A stretch of DNA of 64,000 nt from Poronia punctata (Eukaryota > Ascomycota > Sordariomycetes > Xylariales > Xylariaceae): NCBI GenBank assembly GCA_022579005.1, contig MU401508.1:62001-126000 (forward strand), in the 5' to 3' direction. Shown here piece by piece: positions 1-11,665 of the stretch. Below the pieces are notes generated by a model that did no database searches, had not been told where the DNA came from, and saw nothing but the letters and a program-made list of their open reading frames with translations. Every line of letters begins with the position of its first letter. The stretch's first letter is position 1. Position numbers and translations under genes: made by a program.

Positions 1-3000
1 AATAGGTAGCTAACATAGAAAAGAAAGCAGACCAAGAGCTCCCTGTCCGGCACGGGTGACACCGGGCGGCTCTCTAATGCTCGCCGTATTTCAGGCCGTC
101 TCAGGTTCTCAGCATGATACTTTACTTTACTTTTACTTTACGGCACGTCTGTCATTGGTCATACCATTAATGCCAAATTCTCGCGGGGATTCAGGATTGT
201 GGGCGAGTTAGCAGGTTGGCAAGTATCATTACGAGAGCAAGGGGTCAGTTCAGATGGTCGTACAGATATCCCATAGGACAGCCAGTGGGGATAGGTTACA
301 TGCGTCAGCTGCATCGAGCAAATCACGCTTCTCCGTGGCTGGTCAAGTGACGAACTCAGCATTGACAATATACAAAAATATCACGAATCGGCCTTGATGG
401 GATAGGTTTGGTTATTACTCGTACCTCATTTTGGCATACCCCCCACCCCATTTTGGATGTTTGACAGTACGTAAAGGGAAGAGGGTGGGCAGCATTGCAA
501 CCGGGGCGTAAGGGCAACAAGGGCATCACTACTAATGAGGTCAACAGAGATCCGCCAACGCAACCGAGCCTGCGATATGGACCGCAAATAATAGGCTAGA
601 AGCGGATTGCATGCTGTAGAAGATTTCTGGGTTCGATGGATCGCCAGATCAAACGGAACAGCGCATGGCCCCTCTTCCACTTACACGTACGCCCAGGGCC
701 GGGAACTCTGACCTACATAGTAGGTACCTATCCCCCTATTTATCCGCTACTTTACCGCGACATAAAAGCGCGTTCGCCCTTCATGTTTACAATAAAGTTA
801 AAACCTCCGATGCGGAAGGCTAAAAACAGGCAACCTTCTTCCTGCTCGCCATACATATGCTTACAATGCAAGCACACATGGTCCACTGGGTGCGCTTCAC
901 CGCCGAGTTTCTGACGTGAGCTGTGTCGTAGTTTCCTAACAGCCGGACATCGGGGCCCAAATCGAACTTTCGGTACACAGATACGGCCGATCCCGGACGT
1001 TCTTGAAGGGTTTGCAGAGTTATAGGTACACCATCTTATCGTTCTGGACTCCCACAATGCTACCGCGTCCGTCAATCGTAGGGCTGGCCTGACTTGTCCA
1101 AGGGATACCCTTTACAAGGGCCAACTCGTTGTGTCCACCACTCCAACGTAACCTCTAACATGGGAGAGATCCCTAAGAGAGAGTAGGTACTTACCTACTA
1201 CGTAGTAGGTGTTCCCTAGACCAGTCCTAAGCTCCTCGTGACACCTCGGAAGCATCTCACGTGATGGCCACAACTGAGGTACAACGAGCCAAATGATGTT
1301 CGGACACACATCCTTTCACCCCTAGAGTTAATAGGAGCCGGCACACCACGATGTACCTGGATATTTGGACTGGGACGGCTGCTTTTCAGTAAGGGGCAGC
1401 ATTACCTTTGAACTAGGGGATACTATGTTTATGATGCACATATCCATGAGACTTACGAACCCACGTACGGAAGGAAACGAACGTGGTAAGTCGATGTCTG
1501 CAGCATCGGTGAACGTGGATCTATCCCGTGGTTCGCGGTTAATTGGTCGTCCGGCGTCCGGGACGAAAGAAGACGTCAGTCGAAACCGAAACTATATGCC
1601 GTGGGTTCAATGTTACTCCTGCATCCTCCCACGACGAAGGGCCTATGGTCCCACACAGAAGACAATGGAGATAATCAACGGGCTCGGCCGCAATACCAGG
1701 TGACAAGCCGCAAATGCGAGTTGCACAGCATATCAAGCAAGACCAGGGAGACCGGTGAGGGTGGGAAGCCACTTGATCAACCCACATCAAGAGTGTTCAG
1801 GCTTCGTGTTTGTGCCCGTTATCTTTTCTGCCATGTCCTGGTAACTTGCTTTACTTACCCAACCGATTCGTGCGACTGGACTTGGCCGTTTCGCTGGCTA
1901 CAACATGTTGTTGATATACGTGGGTAATCAACAACAACCAAGAAGTGACTATCTACCTATCTCACTTCACTTGGTTATAGCCAAACTAACGTGGCATATG
2001 TACCTTTGCCTTGGCATCAACCAAATCATACGAATTTGTCAAGGAAACGGGGCTGAGTGACAAGTTTATAAGAGAGAAGATGGGTCGAGCTCAGGCACGA
2101 ATTTGCCAAGTCCCCTAAAACTTGGAGGGATGAGCCTACTGGCTACACGGGTTCCCAGTATCTAACCTGTCCTGGCCTGCATACGTACGCGAACCATGAT
2201 CGACAAGCGAGCAGACCAGAGCGGGAAGCAAGGCATCACGCAGCCGCCAGAGCACAGCAACAGACAAACCAGACAAACAACCAGTGAAGCTAAGTAATAG
2301 CGATATGGCCGAGCGCTCCAAGTTATTCCTGGCGGCGTCGTAAGGCGCATTTCACGGCACAGGTGGAGATGCATTGCTTGCTTGTAAGCCGATGGAATTG
2401 TCGACACGATTCGGATGCCTTTCCGGCTTGAAAAAGGTCGTCAGTGGCATTGGCGCTCGTCCGTCACTGAGTGACTGATGAGTATCGGTTTAATAATAAA
2501 CAAGGCTGTTTCTCAATACCTAACCCAGTCTAGCTAGTAAAGTAAGCTATTGGGAGCCGTCATCTCGTCTTCGAGTACGCTATTCCCAAACCACCCTTGG
2601 CAGACGAGCCACGTGGGAGAAGTTGGGCGCACAATACGTACTTACCTACTCGTACCCATACTTCCTCCCTACCTCCATGATAATTTACCAGAATACCAAG
2701 CGAAATACCTGAGAGAAGAGAACCAACTCAGCGACTTAGAAAGCCTACGGGAGGCGAACCATGGCGAGAAATAGGTATACAAAACCATGTATATGTATCC
2801 ACCTTGTTGTTCATCAACCGTATGTTTGCTATAGACCGCGTAATTCGATGTAGCCAAAGGCCATTCCACATGGTGTTAGCAACCTCCCTTTTTTTTTTTT
2901 TTTTTTCAAAAGGCGAGTAAGATTCCGTACTTCTTTCGTCGCATCGCAAAGCTCGACAACCATGCCAAGAGGGCGGCGGGAAGTTTGATGACACCGAGGA

Positions 3001-5324
3001 GACGAAGAGATATGATACCAACGATATACGGGAGCGACGTTGGTGTCGGTCATTTTTGCTTGTGGCCCGTCTGCTCAAGCATCTTCATCCTGCAACAGGT
3101 CCCGAATTTCACACCGGTCGACCCCCAGCTACACCACGTTCACCTACCTAGTCCACAGAGCGTGGAGGCCGGTGAGACGATGGGGCAATCGGGCATCAAT
3201 TTACTGGGCGAGTTAAACAAGTCAGGCAACAAGGTGCGTCGACCTACTGCCTACCTACTTACTCATCTCTACTCGTGGATGAACCCATGTTGGGTTCTCC
3301 GCTAGGAGCAGACCCATTTACCAATGGAACCCGTACCCATGAAGCTATAATTCCCTTTATTGTGTAAGCCGCTTACAGGGTATACTGGCTAGCTGTGGAG
3401 CTGATTCGGTGATAGGGTTATGCTAACTGCCCTCTCTACTCGCATGTCATGGGATGTCCCGGCCGTCTCCCCGTCGAATGATGACTACTCTTGAGCCGGT
3501 GCTAGATGGGGACACGATTCATGCCTGGCGCGTGGCCGATCACCGCACAACGACTCCAGGGCCACTTGGTGGAGGAGAGCGCGATGATGGAGGGACTTTA
3601 TCCATCAGACCTTGCCGAGTCGGCGTTCCGGCGTGTCGGTGACGAGCATGGGTGTTGTTGGTTGCCCGTCTAACTTTTCGCCCGGAAAAGCAACGATGCT
3701 CTCTCTCTTTTCGGTTACGAGGCCTCCCACACTCCTCCCCGGGCCTTATGTGTGAGATCGAGGGCATGGGGGAGCAGGGGGTGGTAGTTCCAGGAAACTG
3801 GCTAACCCAGTCGCCAACCTGGACCGACCGGTAGGTAACCACTACCTATTACCTATTCCCCTCGCTTAGGGCATTATGCCGTCCCTTGCTACGCCCAACG
3901 ACAATCACGCCGAGCAAGCCGAGTAGGCCGAGTACCTAGTAGCGGCTCGTGCAGGGTTTGTAAGCACTGAGCTACTACGAGTAGGTATTACTCGTACTAG
4001 GCTCTACCTACCTAGGTACGAGGTACTACTACGGTTCGGTGGGTGGCCATTAGAGAAGAACAGGGCCAGGTAGATGCAGGTATGAAGCAGCATGCTCAAT
4101 TCTGTTCTGCGCTTTCTTGGCCGCCACTATTCGGTAAGGAGGGAATCGTCCCCCCCCCCCCTCTCCCTCTTCCCCCCGCGAGCGCCGTAAGATCGACTTG
4201 TCACACTATTCCCCAGTTATTATAGCAAATATCGTGACCGTACGGGCTATATAACTTGTAATAGGGTAGACCAGTCGCGGCACATTGCGATCCTTCTTCC
4301 TATCTGAATTCGGGTAGGTTTGCTGTATATCCACCCATCCCGATGCACTACGGCGCCTCGCACGGCCCGCGGGAAGGGGGGGGGGGGGGGCTGCTTTCGA
4401 GCCCAGCAATCAACTATGCAAGTATTTTTTCTTTCTCTAATTGTCTAGTTTATCGTACTCCTCTTTCGTCTCGCTTTGCCGGTCAGTAAATGACTAGGTT
4501 AGAAAGCTTGCCGCGCACACAAACCGTAACCGGTCGGAAAACAGATACCTCTCAGCCAATCGCATTCCGTTGCGAATCACTTCTCCCTACCTCGTCGACG
4601 GCTAGCCACCCTGCACAGTGGCGCATCGGGTCGCACTGCCTATTTGTGTCACTCGTACAGTCAATACTCGATGCATGGAACTTGTCAGGTCCTTGGCGTT
4701 CTACTCTTCGAGCGTGGCTGGCAGGTCTCAAGTGGGGGTTTGTTTGTAAGAGGTAGAGTAGAGCAACTCACTTAAACTCGGGGTTCGAAGCTGAAGAGAT
4801 ATAGAGTCACAACGACCTCCTGAGGATCGAAACGTGACGGCGAGCTCCTGCACATGGCTCGATGAGTACAGTTTCTGACAAGACACAAGACACAAGACAA
4901 CACGTCCAACAAAGGGCGACGAGCGCGAGGTAAGAAACTAGCCGCTTCACACCAGCCACCCACCGTATTGCTTGCTGGTAGGTTAGCCAGATACAGCAGA
5001 TGCTGCAGATTAGGGCTACTACCGAAAGACCCTCCTTCCCTCCCCTTCCCTCCCCTTGCCGCCAAGTTGATTCGAGTCTCCGCCGAAAGTAAAAGCCATC
5101 ACAATTCGGTATCCCCAAGCGCGCGTAACAAGAGAACATTGCAAGATACATGACCATGCATATCTGGCAGAGGCCTGGAAAAAATGTCTCGCGGTTGGCG
5201 ACCTTGCATCTCTTTACAAAAGTGTTATTATTAGTATGTCTCCAATATTTCCTTGCCCCCTCCGACCGTCTCCCCCACTACCTCTTCCTTGGCTGTATCC
5301 ATACGTTCGGTTGCAAACGGCAAC
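1..5324. other. Intergenic region, no gene recognised
   Basis: Only short frames without recognisable domains or good exon structure occur here on either strand. Visible features are homopolymer runs (T about 2889-2906, C about 4150-4160, G about 4377-4390), an 18-bp perfect palindrome at 1193-1210, and many GTAGGTA/TACCTAC words, dense around 1180-1210 and 3965-4030. The last part before 5325 is presumably promoter and 5' leader of the kinase gene. Lineage-specific genes or non-coding RNAs cannot be excluded. Confidence 0.6.
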
Positions 5325-7067
5325 ATGGACCTCTGTCAGAGGACTGTAGAGGAGGTGGTCCACCCAACAGCAGCTTTCCTCCACCAGCCGCCGGGGAATG
5401 GCGAGCCGCTACCACATGCCATCGAGGCTTGCCAGCCGACATGGGACCAGTCTCTCTTGAACCCCAAAAATCGAATAGATAGCCTCGACCTTCCTGACGA
5501 TCCTCTCTGGCGAATCGACGGCTGCACCGGCTTGGGGACCCAGTATTACGCCGTGCCCGTCTGTCTCAGACATGTGCCGCCTATGCGAATGGATGTCTTC
5601 ATCCCCGAGAACCAGCCGGCCCGCATCCGGGAGCAATTAGACCTGCATCAGGCCTTTCATACCAAGGACGCGGCGCGATTGTCCAAGCTCGCCATCACCA
5701 GACACATTGTGCGCATTTTACAAGCCTGGACCAAGTCGGCATTCCACGATCTCGTCTCATTCGAGCGTTTCTACCGAACAAGGCCCTTCGGCTCCCGCCT
5801 CGTCTTCGAAAACCTGTCGCTCAGCATCCATCAGACCAACGTGATAGTTGGCCCGAACCACAATCTCGAGCTGCAGCTGCTGTCGCTATCGACCTTGACG
5901 GGGCTATGGGGGGCCGACTTCCCCTTGCCTCCCACGGTCGATATATTTGACCTGCATGTGGTGTCCGTCTTGCACGACAGCGTCTGCCTTGTTCGTGTCG
6001 CAGGCCAACTCTTCATATTCAAGGCCTTGGTCAGCGAGGTGAAATACCTGTACCACGAACTAAAGACGCTGTGCACTCTGGAACCACACCCCAACGTGAT
6101 TGCGCGGCCCGTCCACCTCGTCAGAAAGACGTGTAGTTTCGGTGGAAAGTATGCCGTAGTAGGCTTCACCACATTCTACCACGGGCACGGTAGCCTTCGA
6201 GATGTTCTCCCTCAGCTGCGCATCCACGGCCGGTTACAAAGAGAGGATCAATACAAATGGTCCATACAGGTGACTCGGGCCCTCGACCATCTGAGGGGCC
6301 GCTCGTCTATTTACTACCCGGATCTGCGACTCGACAACCTCGTCCTCTCTGACGACCGCGACCTCGTCATGGTCGACTTCGAACAGCGAGGGGTCTGGTG
6401 CGAATTCGCGGCGCCCGAGGTCAACGCGATCGAATATATGCGTCTTATCGCCACGGACGGCCGCGTCCCGGATGAGGTGGTTATGAAATACCACGACATT
6501 CTGACCGACTTGGTACCCGAGTACGAAGATCTCCAGCGTGACCGATATACGAACCCGAAAGAGGGTTACAACGTACCGTGGATCGCGTTGACCCCCGACG
6601 AGCAAGAAGCGGCCGAGGTCTACATGCTCGGACGGTTGCTGTGGTGCATCTTTGAAGGCGTCAGCGGGCCCCAGAAAGCGGCAGTGTGGCAATCATATCG
6701 CTGGGAGTCGGATCTTGAGTTTCCCGACTACAACAGGACGCCGCCTCCGTTGAGAGACCTCATCGACCGCTGCACACGGGGAAGGCGACCGAACCTAGGC
6801 AGCATGATTGTCAGGCAGCAAAGCCACTTATTTCTGCGCCACCGCCCTAGAAAGGACCAGGAGCCGCACCACGTCCAGGCTGCCGCCGCGGCTTATTGGC
6901 TACAAGAGCTTCGGTGGGCAGAGGGGTTCCTGAGCCAACGAAGTCGCCTTAAAAAGGAGGGGCTCTGGAAGGATAATTACTACGACAGGCCGCGGCTTGG
7001 AGAAGTTCTAGATGTTCTAACAACTATCCAGGGACAGTCCATTCGGGAACTGGCACGGGCATTTTAA
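5325..7067 (+). CDS. Divergent protein kinase domain protein (YPD/DFE variant)
   Basis: Single-exon frame of 580 residues from the first in-frame ATG at 5325; the open frame runs 72 nt further upstream but without an ATG. The C-terminal half looks like a degenerate Ser/Thr kinase fold: FIFK with a candidate ATP lysine at residue 233, a helix-C-like glutamate near 245, a catalytic-loop equivalent YPDLRLDN with Asp333 and Asn338, DFE (Asp351) in place of DFG, and AAPE near 363-365. The HRD histidine is Tyr and the usual catalytic-loop lysine is Arg. The N-terminal ~200 residues have no domain I recognise. The pattern resembles uncharacterised kinase-like proteins of filamentous fungi; activity and substrate are unknown. 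No introns are apparent. The nearest neighbour, the SWIM gene, lies 3.2 kb downstream on the same strand. Confidence 0.8.
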   Translation: MDLCQRTVEEVVHPTAAFLHQPPGNGEPLPHAIEACQPTWDQSLLNPKNRIDSLDLPDDPLWRIDGCTGLGTQYYAVPVCLRHVPPMRMDVFIPENQPARIREQLDLHQAFHTKDAARLSKLAITRHIVRILQAWTKSAFHDLVSFERFYRTRPFGSRLVFENLSLSIHQTNVIVGPNHNLELQLLSLSTLTGLWGADFPLPPTVDIFDLHVVSVLHDSVCLVRVAGQLFIFKALVSEVKYLYHELKTLCTLEPHPNVIARPVHLVRKTCSFGGKYAVVGFTTFYHGHGSLRDVLPQLRIHGRLQREDQYKWSIQVTRALDHLRGRSSIYYPDLRLDNLVLSDDRDLVMVDFEQRGVWCEFAAPEVNAIEYMRLIATDGRVPDEVVMKYHDILTDLVPEYEDLQRDRYTNPKEGYNVPWIALTPDEQEAAEVYMLGRLLWCIFEGVSGPQKAAVWQSYRWESDLEFPDYNRTPPPLRDLIDRCTRGRRPNLGSMIVRQQSHLFLRHRPRKDQEPHHVQAAAAAYWLQELRWAEGFLSQRSRLKKEGLWKDNYYDRPRLGEVLDVLTTIQGQSIRELARAF

Positions 7068-9070
7068 CAATGGCCAGCTGTTTGAAGGTCATCGACAGCA
7101 TCCGGTCGACTTCAACGGCGCCGGGGTAATCGAAAGAGAGTAGGTACGAACGAGGCAGTAATCGTTTTACTTGTACGGAACCAAAAAAAAGAGCAAGGAA
7201 TCTAGCTTCAAAAGTATAGCGAAGGGTCGTTTTCGCTCCCCAATTCACTCATCGCGCAAAGACGGTTGGGAGGAGAGAATTGGGGGAGGGAAAACAGTCC
7301 AAGAAAAGGGGTACGGGACGGATAAACTAAAGAGCTAGGGATGGGGGATATTGAATCAGCATTACTTGCTAATTATTCTAGAGCAATGCTTGAACCTGTT
7401 AAAGCAAGGTTAGGAGAGGTATGTATGTAGCTGGCAATCTACAGTTAAAGTAGGTCAAATGCTGCTCGTGACCAACGTCATCTTCTTTAGTCACGTACTA
7501 ATGGAATAATACATTATGTACTCGGGCATTGACTCGACCTACGTGTAGGTATCTGTCAATTACACTTACCAAGTATTTACACCTTCAAGGTTGGTTTGTA
7601 ATTATATCGTTCCACCTTGACTTAATTTACCAGCCCCTAACTGCTTTTTGTACGGAATAGGACGTACCTAGGTTACATATCATGATGAATTCTTGGGTCC
7701 GTTACGTACCTCATGTAGGATGTGTGTCTACTTTGCAATTGGAAGTTGACTCCTGTCCACGCAGCCGGTAGGTGCGTCCTCTGTGTATCCAACCGCGGGT
7801 TAACACCTCTCTAACGTCGAACCTTTATTAGCTCGACTCCGAGGAAGGCACCATTCATTCTAGTAGATGCTCCTACCTACTTGATGTACCTCTATGTGTA
7901 GGTAATAAGTAAGCCAGAAGTTAAGGTTTGTTTTCTGAGCCAAATGAAAAATTTACACTGCAAGCGTATGGGCACTCTACTTTTTAGATCGTCATGCAGT
8001 TAGAAATAGTGTTCTATCTCACCAATTGCAGACACGTCACCAAGGTGAGCAATGATCCAGGCCGGAGACTTGGAATCCAGTTATACCTGCCTACCTAGAG
8101 TTACCTTGACTGCGCCCGCAAAGCACTTCCATCGACATTACTGGAAGGCCCCTGTCCGCCCCCTTTCTGACTGTAAATCACGATGCACCTCCACGACAGG
8201 TTGCAAAGAGTACGAAAGTTGAGGCAACCGCAGCGCATGTCTCTGTGGGGTGCCTACGTCTGCTAAAGGTTACTGCCACATGCCTACCTTACTTATATCA
8301 GGTGTAGGTGCAAAGCAGGACATGATACGAGCCCCAGATTAATATAGGAAAAGAACCTGTCATGTTCGATACCAATACGACGGAACAGTCCTCACGTGCC
8401 CCCTTTTCAGACCCATTTCTGACGATTCCATCATTGCACCATGAACGAAGACATCATAATGGGGCTAGGTGGCAGTGCCGTGAGTAACAGGATGCAATAT
8501 CGATTGACATACGTTCATACTCCTGGGAGCCCAGAGCGTTGACATGACGAGCCAACTACATACAGGCTTACACTGACACGTAGGAGGACTGAGATTAGTT
8601 GGCTAAGTCGACCTAGTTAGGAATGAGCAGTAAAGTATGCCTTGGGCAGCTCCGGTTCACGCGAGGCTGTGATGATTTTCAAATGGCTTTGGAATTAGTT
8701 TTACGGCGTGCAGTCGGGGATCCGCGGTGTCGGGACGCTCTGGTCCAAAAAACGGTCCAAATTACTCGACCATAGCCCAACGCGGACGCCCGATATCTAT
8801 CGTGACGAGCATGAGGTATGGGTCCGTGGAGGGTGGAGGGTGGTGGGGGCCGGGGTCGTCTTAGGGGTCCAAAGTGGTTTCTAGAAAAGAAAACTAACGT
8901 ATGAAACGACTGGGTGGGTACTCGTAGTGAGGTAGAGAAAGTGAGAAAGTGACGCGGACGTGTAAAATTGGATTGGGACGAAGCAAAATGTGCAAAGCCC
9001 AAGTGAGTGGTCAAAGAATGGGTGAACACTGAACAGAGATGAAAGAAAGAAAAAAAAAACAGCCTTGGGC

Positions 9071-9106
9071 CGCTCAATGGGTCGCTCGATGGGTCGCTCA
9101 ATGGGC
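9071..9106. repeat. 12-bp tandem repeat, 3 copies
   Basis: Three consecutive copies of CGCTCAATGGGT; copies 2 and 3 each carry one substitution. It lies in the GC-rich intergenic block upstream of the SWIM gene. Confidence 0.8.
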
Positions 9107-10127
9107 CGCGGTCGCCCTTAGCGGGCAATTACACTGGTGGGAATACCGCAATTGAACAGGTTTATCCCTGGGGTGGCCGCCGTTTGGGCGGCCAAGTCTG
9201 AGGCTTTGCGGCCAAAAGCGCGGCCCATAAGTGCAAGAACTGCAGTCCGTCACAATGGGGGGATGGGGCCATGGAAGCTCTTTATACCACTCTCTCTACT
9301 GCTCGAGCTTTGGGTGCATATGCCTTTAACCGATCTATCCTAGCAAAGCCACCACTCATCCGCCAAGCAGCCAATCACAACCCCCTGTCGGTGCTTGTGG
9401 CTCGGAACTTTCTGCTCGCAAACACGGCTCTATCATCTATCACACTAGACACGATCGACATCGACCACCCTCTCACTCCTCTCTCGCGCGGGACAAGGCC
9501 TTCTGGACGTTTATCTAACGAGCCACGGTGAACTCTTCCGGCACCCGGACGACCCAATGGGCTCTTGGTGACTTGCAATGCTTGCTAACGTGCCATTCCT
9601 AATGGGTTGGAGGCCGTGCCGCTCTGCACTAGACTACCATTTGTAGTGAAGTCGCGTCTCTGTGCTCCGCCTTTCCTAGGCTTGGAAAGAAATGCTTCAG
9701 CCTCGAGGGTCCTCTGCCTCGTTGACATCGAGGATTCCCATCTGCGGCGTCCCCTTCCAGAACAGCTTTACCCCGGTCGGATACGGGGTGTTCTAGCGTC
9801 ACTGCGTAGATGACTCCTATCGTCCATTGTCCATTGTCCAGTGCCCCATGCTGATGATTTGTTGCTCGCATATGGACCACATGGGTCATACAGCCAACGG
9901 TTCGGCGCCCATGCCGGTGTCCCATGCTACCTATGATCCATCCTAAGATCCTGTGGAGTGGTACGCATCGGCCATGACCAAGACGTTGTGCCCCAAACCA
10001 GGCTGGGTCTTCATTCCTGCTCCTCCTGTCCCCCTTCGTCGGGTGCTTGACGTGGACGCTTGGCATCTGTCCTCTCAGGGGGGATCGACTGACTAACTGG
10101 TTGCCTGGCCCGTCTGTTTTCTATTTC

Positions 10128-10135
10128 TATATAAT
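10128..10135 (+). promoter_or_regulatory. TATA-like box of the SWIM-domain gene
   Basis: TATATAAT about 115 nt before the ATG at 10250, in the right orientation and distance for a fungal core promoter. The call is by motif and position only. Confidence 0.4.
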
Positions 10136-10172
10136 CCCCACCGCCAGTTTTAGAAACAAACAAGTCCTACGA

Positions 10173-10206
10173 GGCTTTAGGCTTTAGGCTTTAGGCTTTA
10201 GGCTTT
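10173..10206 (+). repeat. GGCTTTA 7-bp tandem repeat in the 5' leader
   Basis: Nearly five copies of GGCTTTA lie 44-77 nt upstream of the ATG of the SWIM gene and downstream of the TATA-like box, so probably within the transcribed leader. Copy number may vary between strains. Confidence 0.85.
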
Positions 10207-10249
10207 TACCAATCCGCACCGTCTATCGTCTGTCGTCTTCCAGTTCCAG

Positions 10250-11665
10250 ATGCCCATTGAAGTTATAATGGGCCAGCTTTCTCTCGAAGCCATGCCGGCC
10301 CCAATGAGTTCCTATAGTCGAGAGCACGAGGAGGATTCAACCGACTCGACGTACCAGTCCGACGTCGATTCTCATATAGATACCAACATCGAGTTCGACG
10401 AGGCAAGTGGCATCGCGACCTTCCCGTCTGGCACGAGATACTCGGTGAACGAACTTGACTCGGGAACTCGGGCGGCCGTCATCCAAGCCCTCAACACATC
10501 TTCGAAGCTGGCACTCCGTGGATGCGCTGCAAGGCCGCAAGACTACGTCTGGCTGATATCCGAAACAACAGAGTATCACGTCAGGACTCCTTATGGCGGT
10601 GGTCCCTACCAAGGACCCAGCTGTTCATGTCGGCAAGACGAGCGAAGCGTCGGTCTCCAGCACCCCTGTCGCCACACGCTCTGGCTCTGTGACCAGATCC
10701 TTAGCCAGCTTGTTCCATTGCCGAGCGATCCATATACATGGAATGTAGACGGCTTCCCGCAAGACAAGGGCGACGTGTGCAACTACATCTCCGACTACGA
10801 CTTTGACGTGTTGGCTGATAGTCTACGGTGCGATGTCATGGCAGGCGAGACGCGGAAGCCCAGGCCTCGGCGTATCCAAACGGCCCGAGAAATCTTAGCC
10901 ACCCTTTCCGAGACTCCGGTGGAGGAGTACCGTCTGGATCTCACGGGCGAAAACGACAGCAAGAGAGTGGTGAAGGAGGGGGACCTCGAAGGGACGCTAT
11001 TCCGCATGCTATTACGGAACGATTCGATCCTTTCTTACTTCTTGACCTCGATGCGGGATCACGAGCCACTCAACCCGCGTTTCCGGCATTTTCGCGACCG
11101 AGCCGCCACGGCCTTCAAGGCTTTCGACAGGTACATCGACACGCCGGAACCGGAACGGGCAGAGTTGCGTCAAGACCCACAGTGGTGCTGCAGGACCGTC
11201 AAGGATATCTCGGAGCAGATAAAATCCGTCATCATCTATTCCGAGCGAGATCTAGACGACTACGACCGCAGGGCTGCGGCAAACACCTTAGTCTACATAC
11301 TGCGCCAGGTGGTAGGCCGCAACAAAGAATACGACACGACACGTAACGGGGCCAACAGGGGTCGGACCAGTTTCGGTGCAACATTCAACCTCTGCCGACA
11401 ACTTGTCATCGACTCCAACCACGACTTCATCCTCGACATATTGGACGAGCTTCCTTTAGAGTTCCTCGTCCACTTATTACCGGAGCTCGACGGAATCGAA
11501 CGCATGATCAGACACACCAACATTCCGTGGCCGTATGTCAAGAAACTAAGCAACATCATCTTCAGTTTACGGGGGCATGGATCGAGGTCAAGCAGCGAAA
11601 GCACGGAGGGTTCCCGGAAACGTGTATCCCAGGACAATGACAGATACGCCAAGCGTGTCAGATAG
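10250..11665 (+). CDS. SWIM-type zinc finger protein
   Basis: Intronless frame of 471 residues starting at the ATG at 10250. A SWIM zinc-finger signature CxCx(n)CxH is visible: Cys125, Cys127, Cys140 and His142, with 12 residues between the second and third cysteines. SWIM domains bind zinc and mediate DNA or protein contacts; the precise role of this fungal protein is unknown. The N-terminal 60 residues are acidic and Ser/Asp-rich. The C-terminal half (about 240-440) looks alpha-helical, and the last 25 residues are basic (RKRVSQ, YAKRVR), suggesting nuclear location. The leader carries a TATA-like box and a GGCTTTA tandem repeat. It converges on the minus-strand MFS gene, whose stop is about 1 kb away. 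The SWIM call is firm on spacing; further function is not inferred. Confidence 0.85.
   Translation: MPIEVIMGQLSLEAMPAPMSSYSREHEEDSTDSTYQSDVDSHIDTNIEFDEASGIATFPSGTRYSVNELDSGTRAAVIQALNTSSKLALRGCAARPQDYVWLISETTEYHVRTPYGGGPYQGPSCSCRQDERSVGLQHPCRHTLWLCDQILSQLVPLPSDPYTWNVDGFPQDKGDVCNYISDYDFDVLADSLRCDVMAGETRKPRPRRIQTAREILATLSETPVEEYRLDLTGENDSKRVVKEGDLEGTLFRMLLRNDSILSYFLTSMRDHEPLNPRFRHFRDRAATAFKAFDRYIDTPEPERAELRQDPQWCCRTVKDISEQIKSVIIYSERDLDDYDRRAAANTLVYILRQVVGRNKEYDTTRNGANRGRTSFGATFNLCRQLVIDSNHDFILDILDELPLEFLVHLLPELDGIERMIRHTNIPWPYVKKLSNIIFSLRGHGSRSSSESTEGSRKRVSQDNDRYAKRVR

Larger units (their letters stand above)
7068..10249. other. Intergenic region with short tandem repeats
   Basis: No convincing gene. 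About 7070-8650 is AT-rich with scattered TACCTA words. About 8700-10070 is more GC-rich and gives longer chance frames (up to about 149 codons on the minus strand) without recognisable domains. It holds a 12-bp tandem (CGCTCAATGGGT, three copies, 9071-9106), a 7-bp tandem (GTCCATT, 9822-9840), a TATA-like box at 10128-10135 and a 7-bp tandem (GGCTTTA, 10173-10206) just before the next gene. The GC-rich block could be a decayed mobile element, but I see no terminal inverted repeats or transposase remnant. Confidence 0.5.

Noticed and set aside
8679..9128. 149-codon minus-strand frame (possible transposon fragment)
   Set aside because: No domain, low-quality composition, no terminal inverted repeats nearby; it fits chance in a GC-rich block.
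10173..10206. TTTAGGC-type telomere repeat
   Set aside because: It lacks GGG, is only five copies long, and lies in a gene leader, not at a chromosome end.
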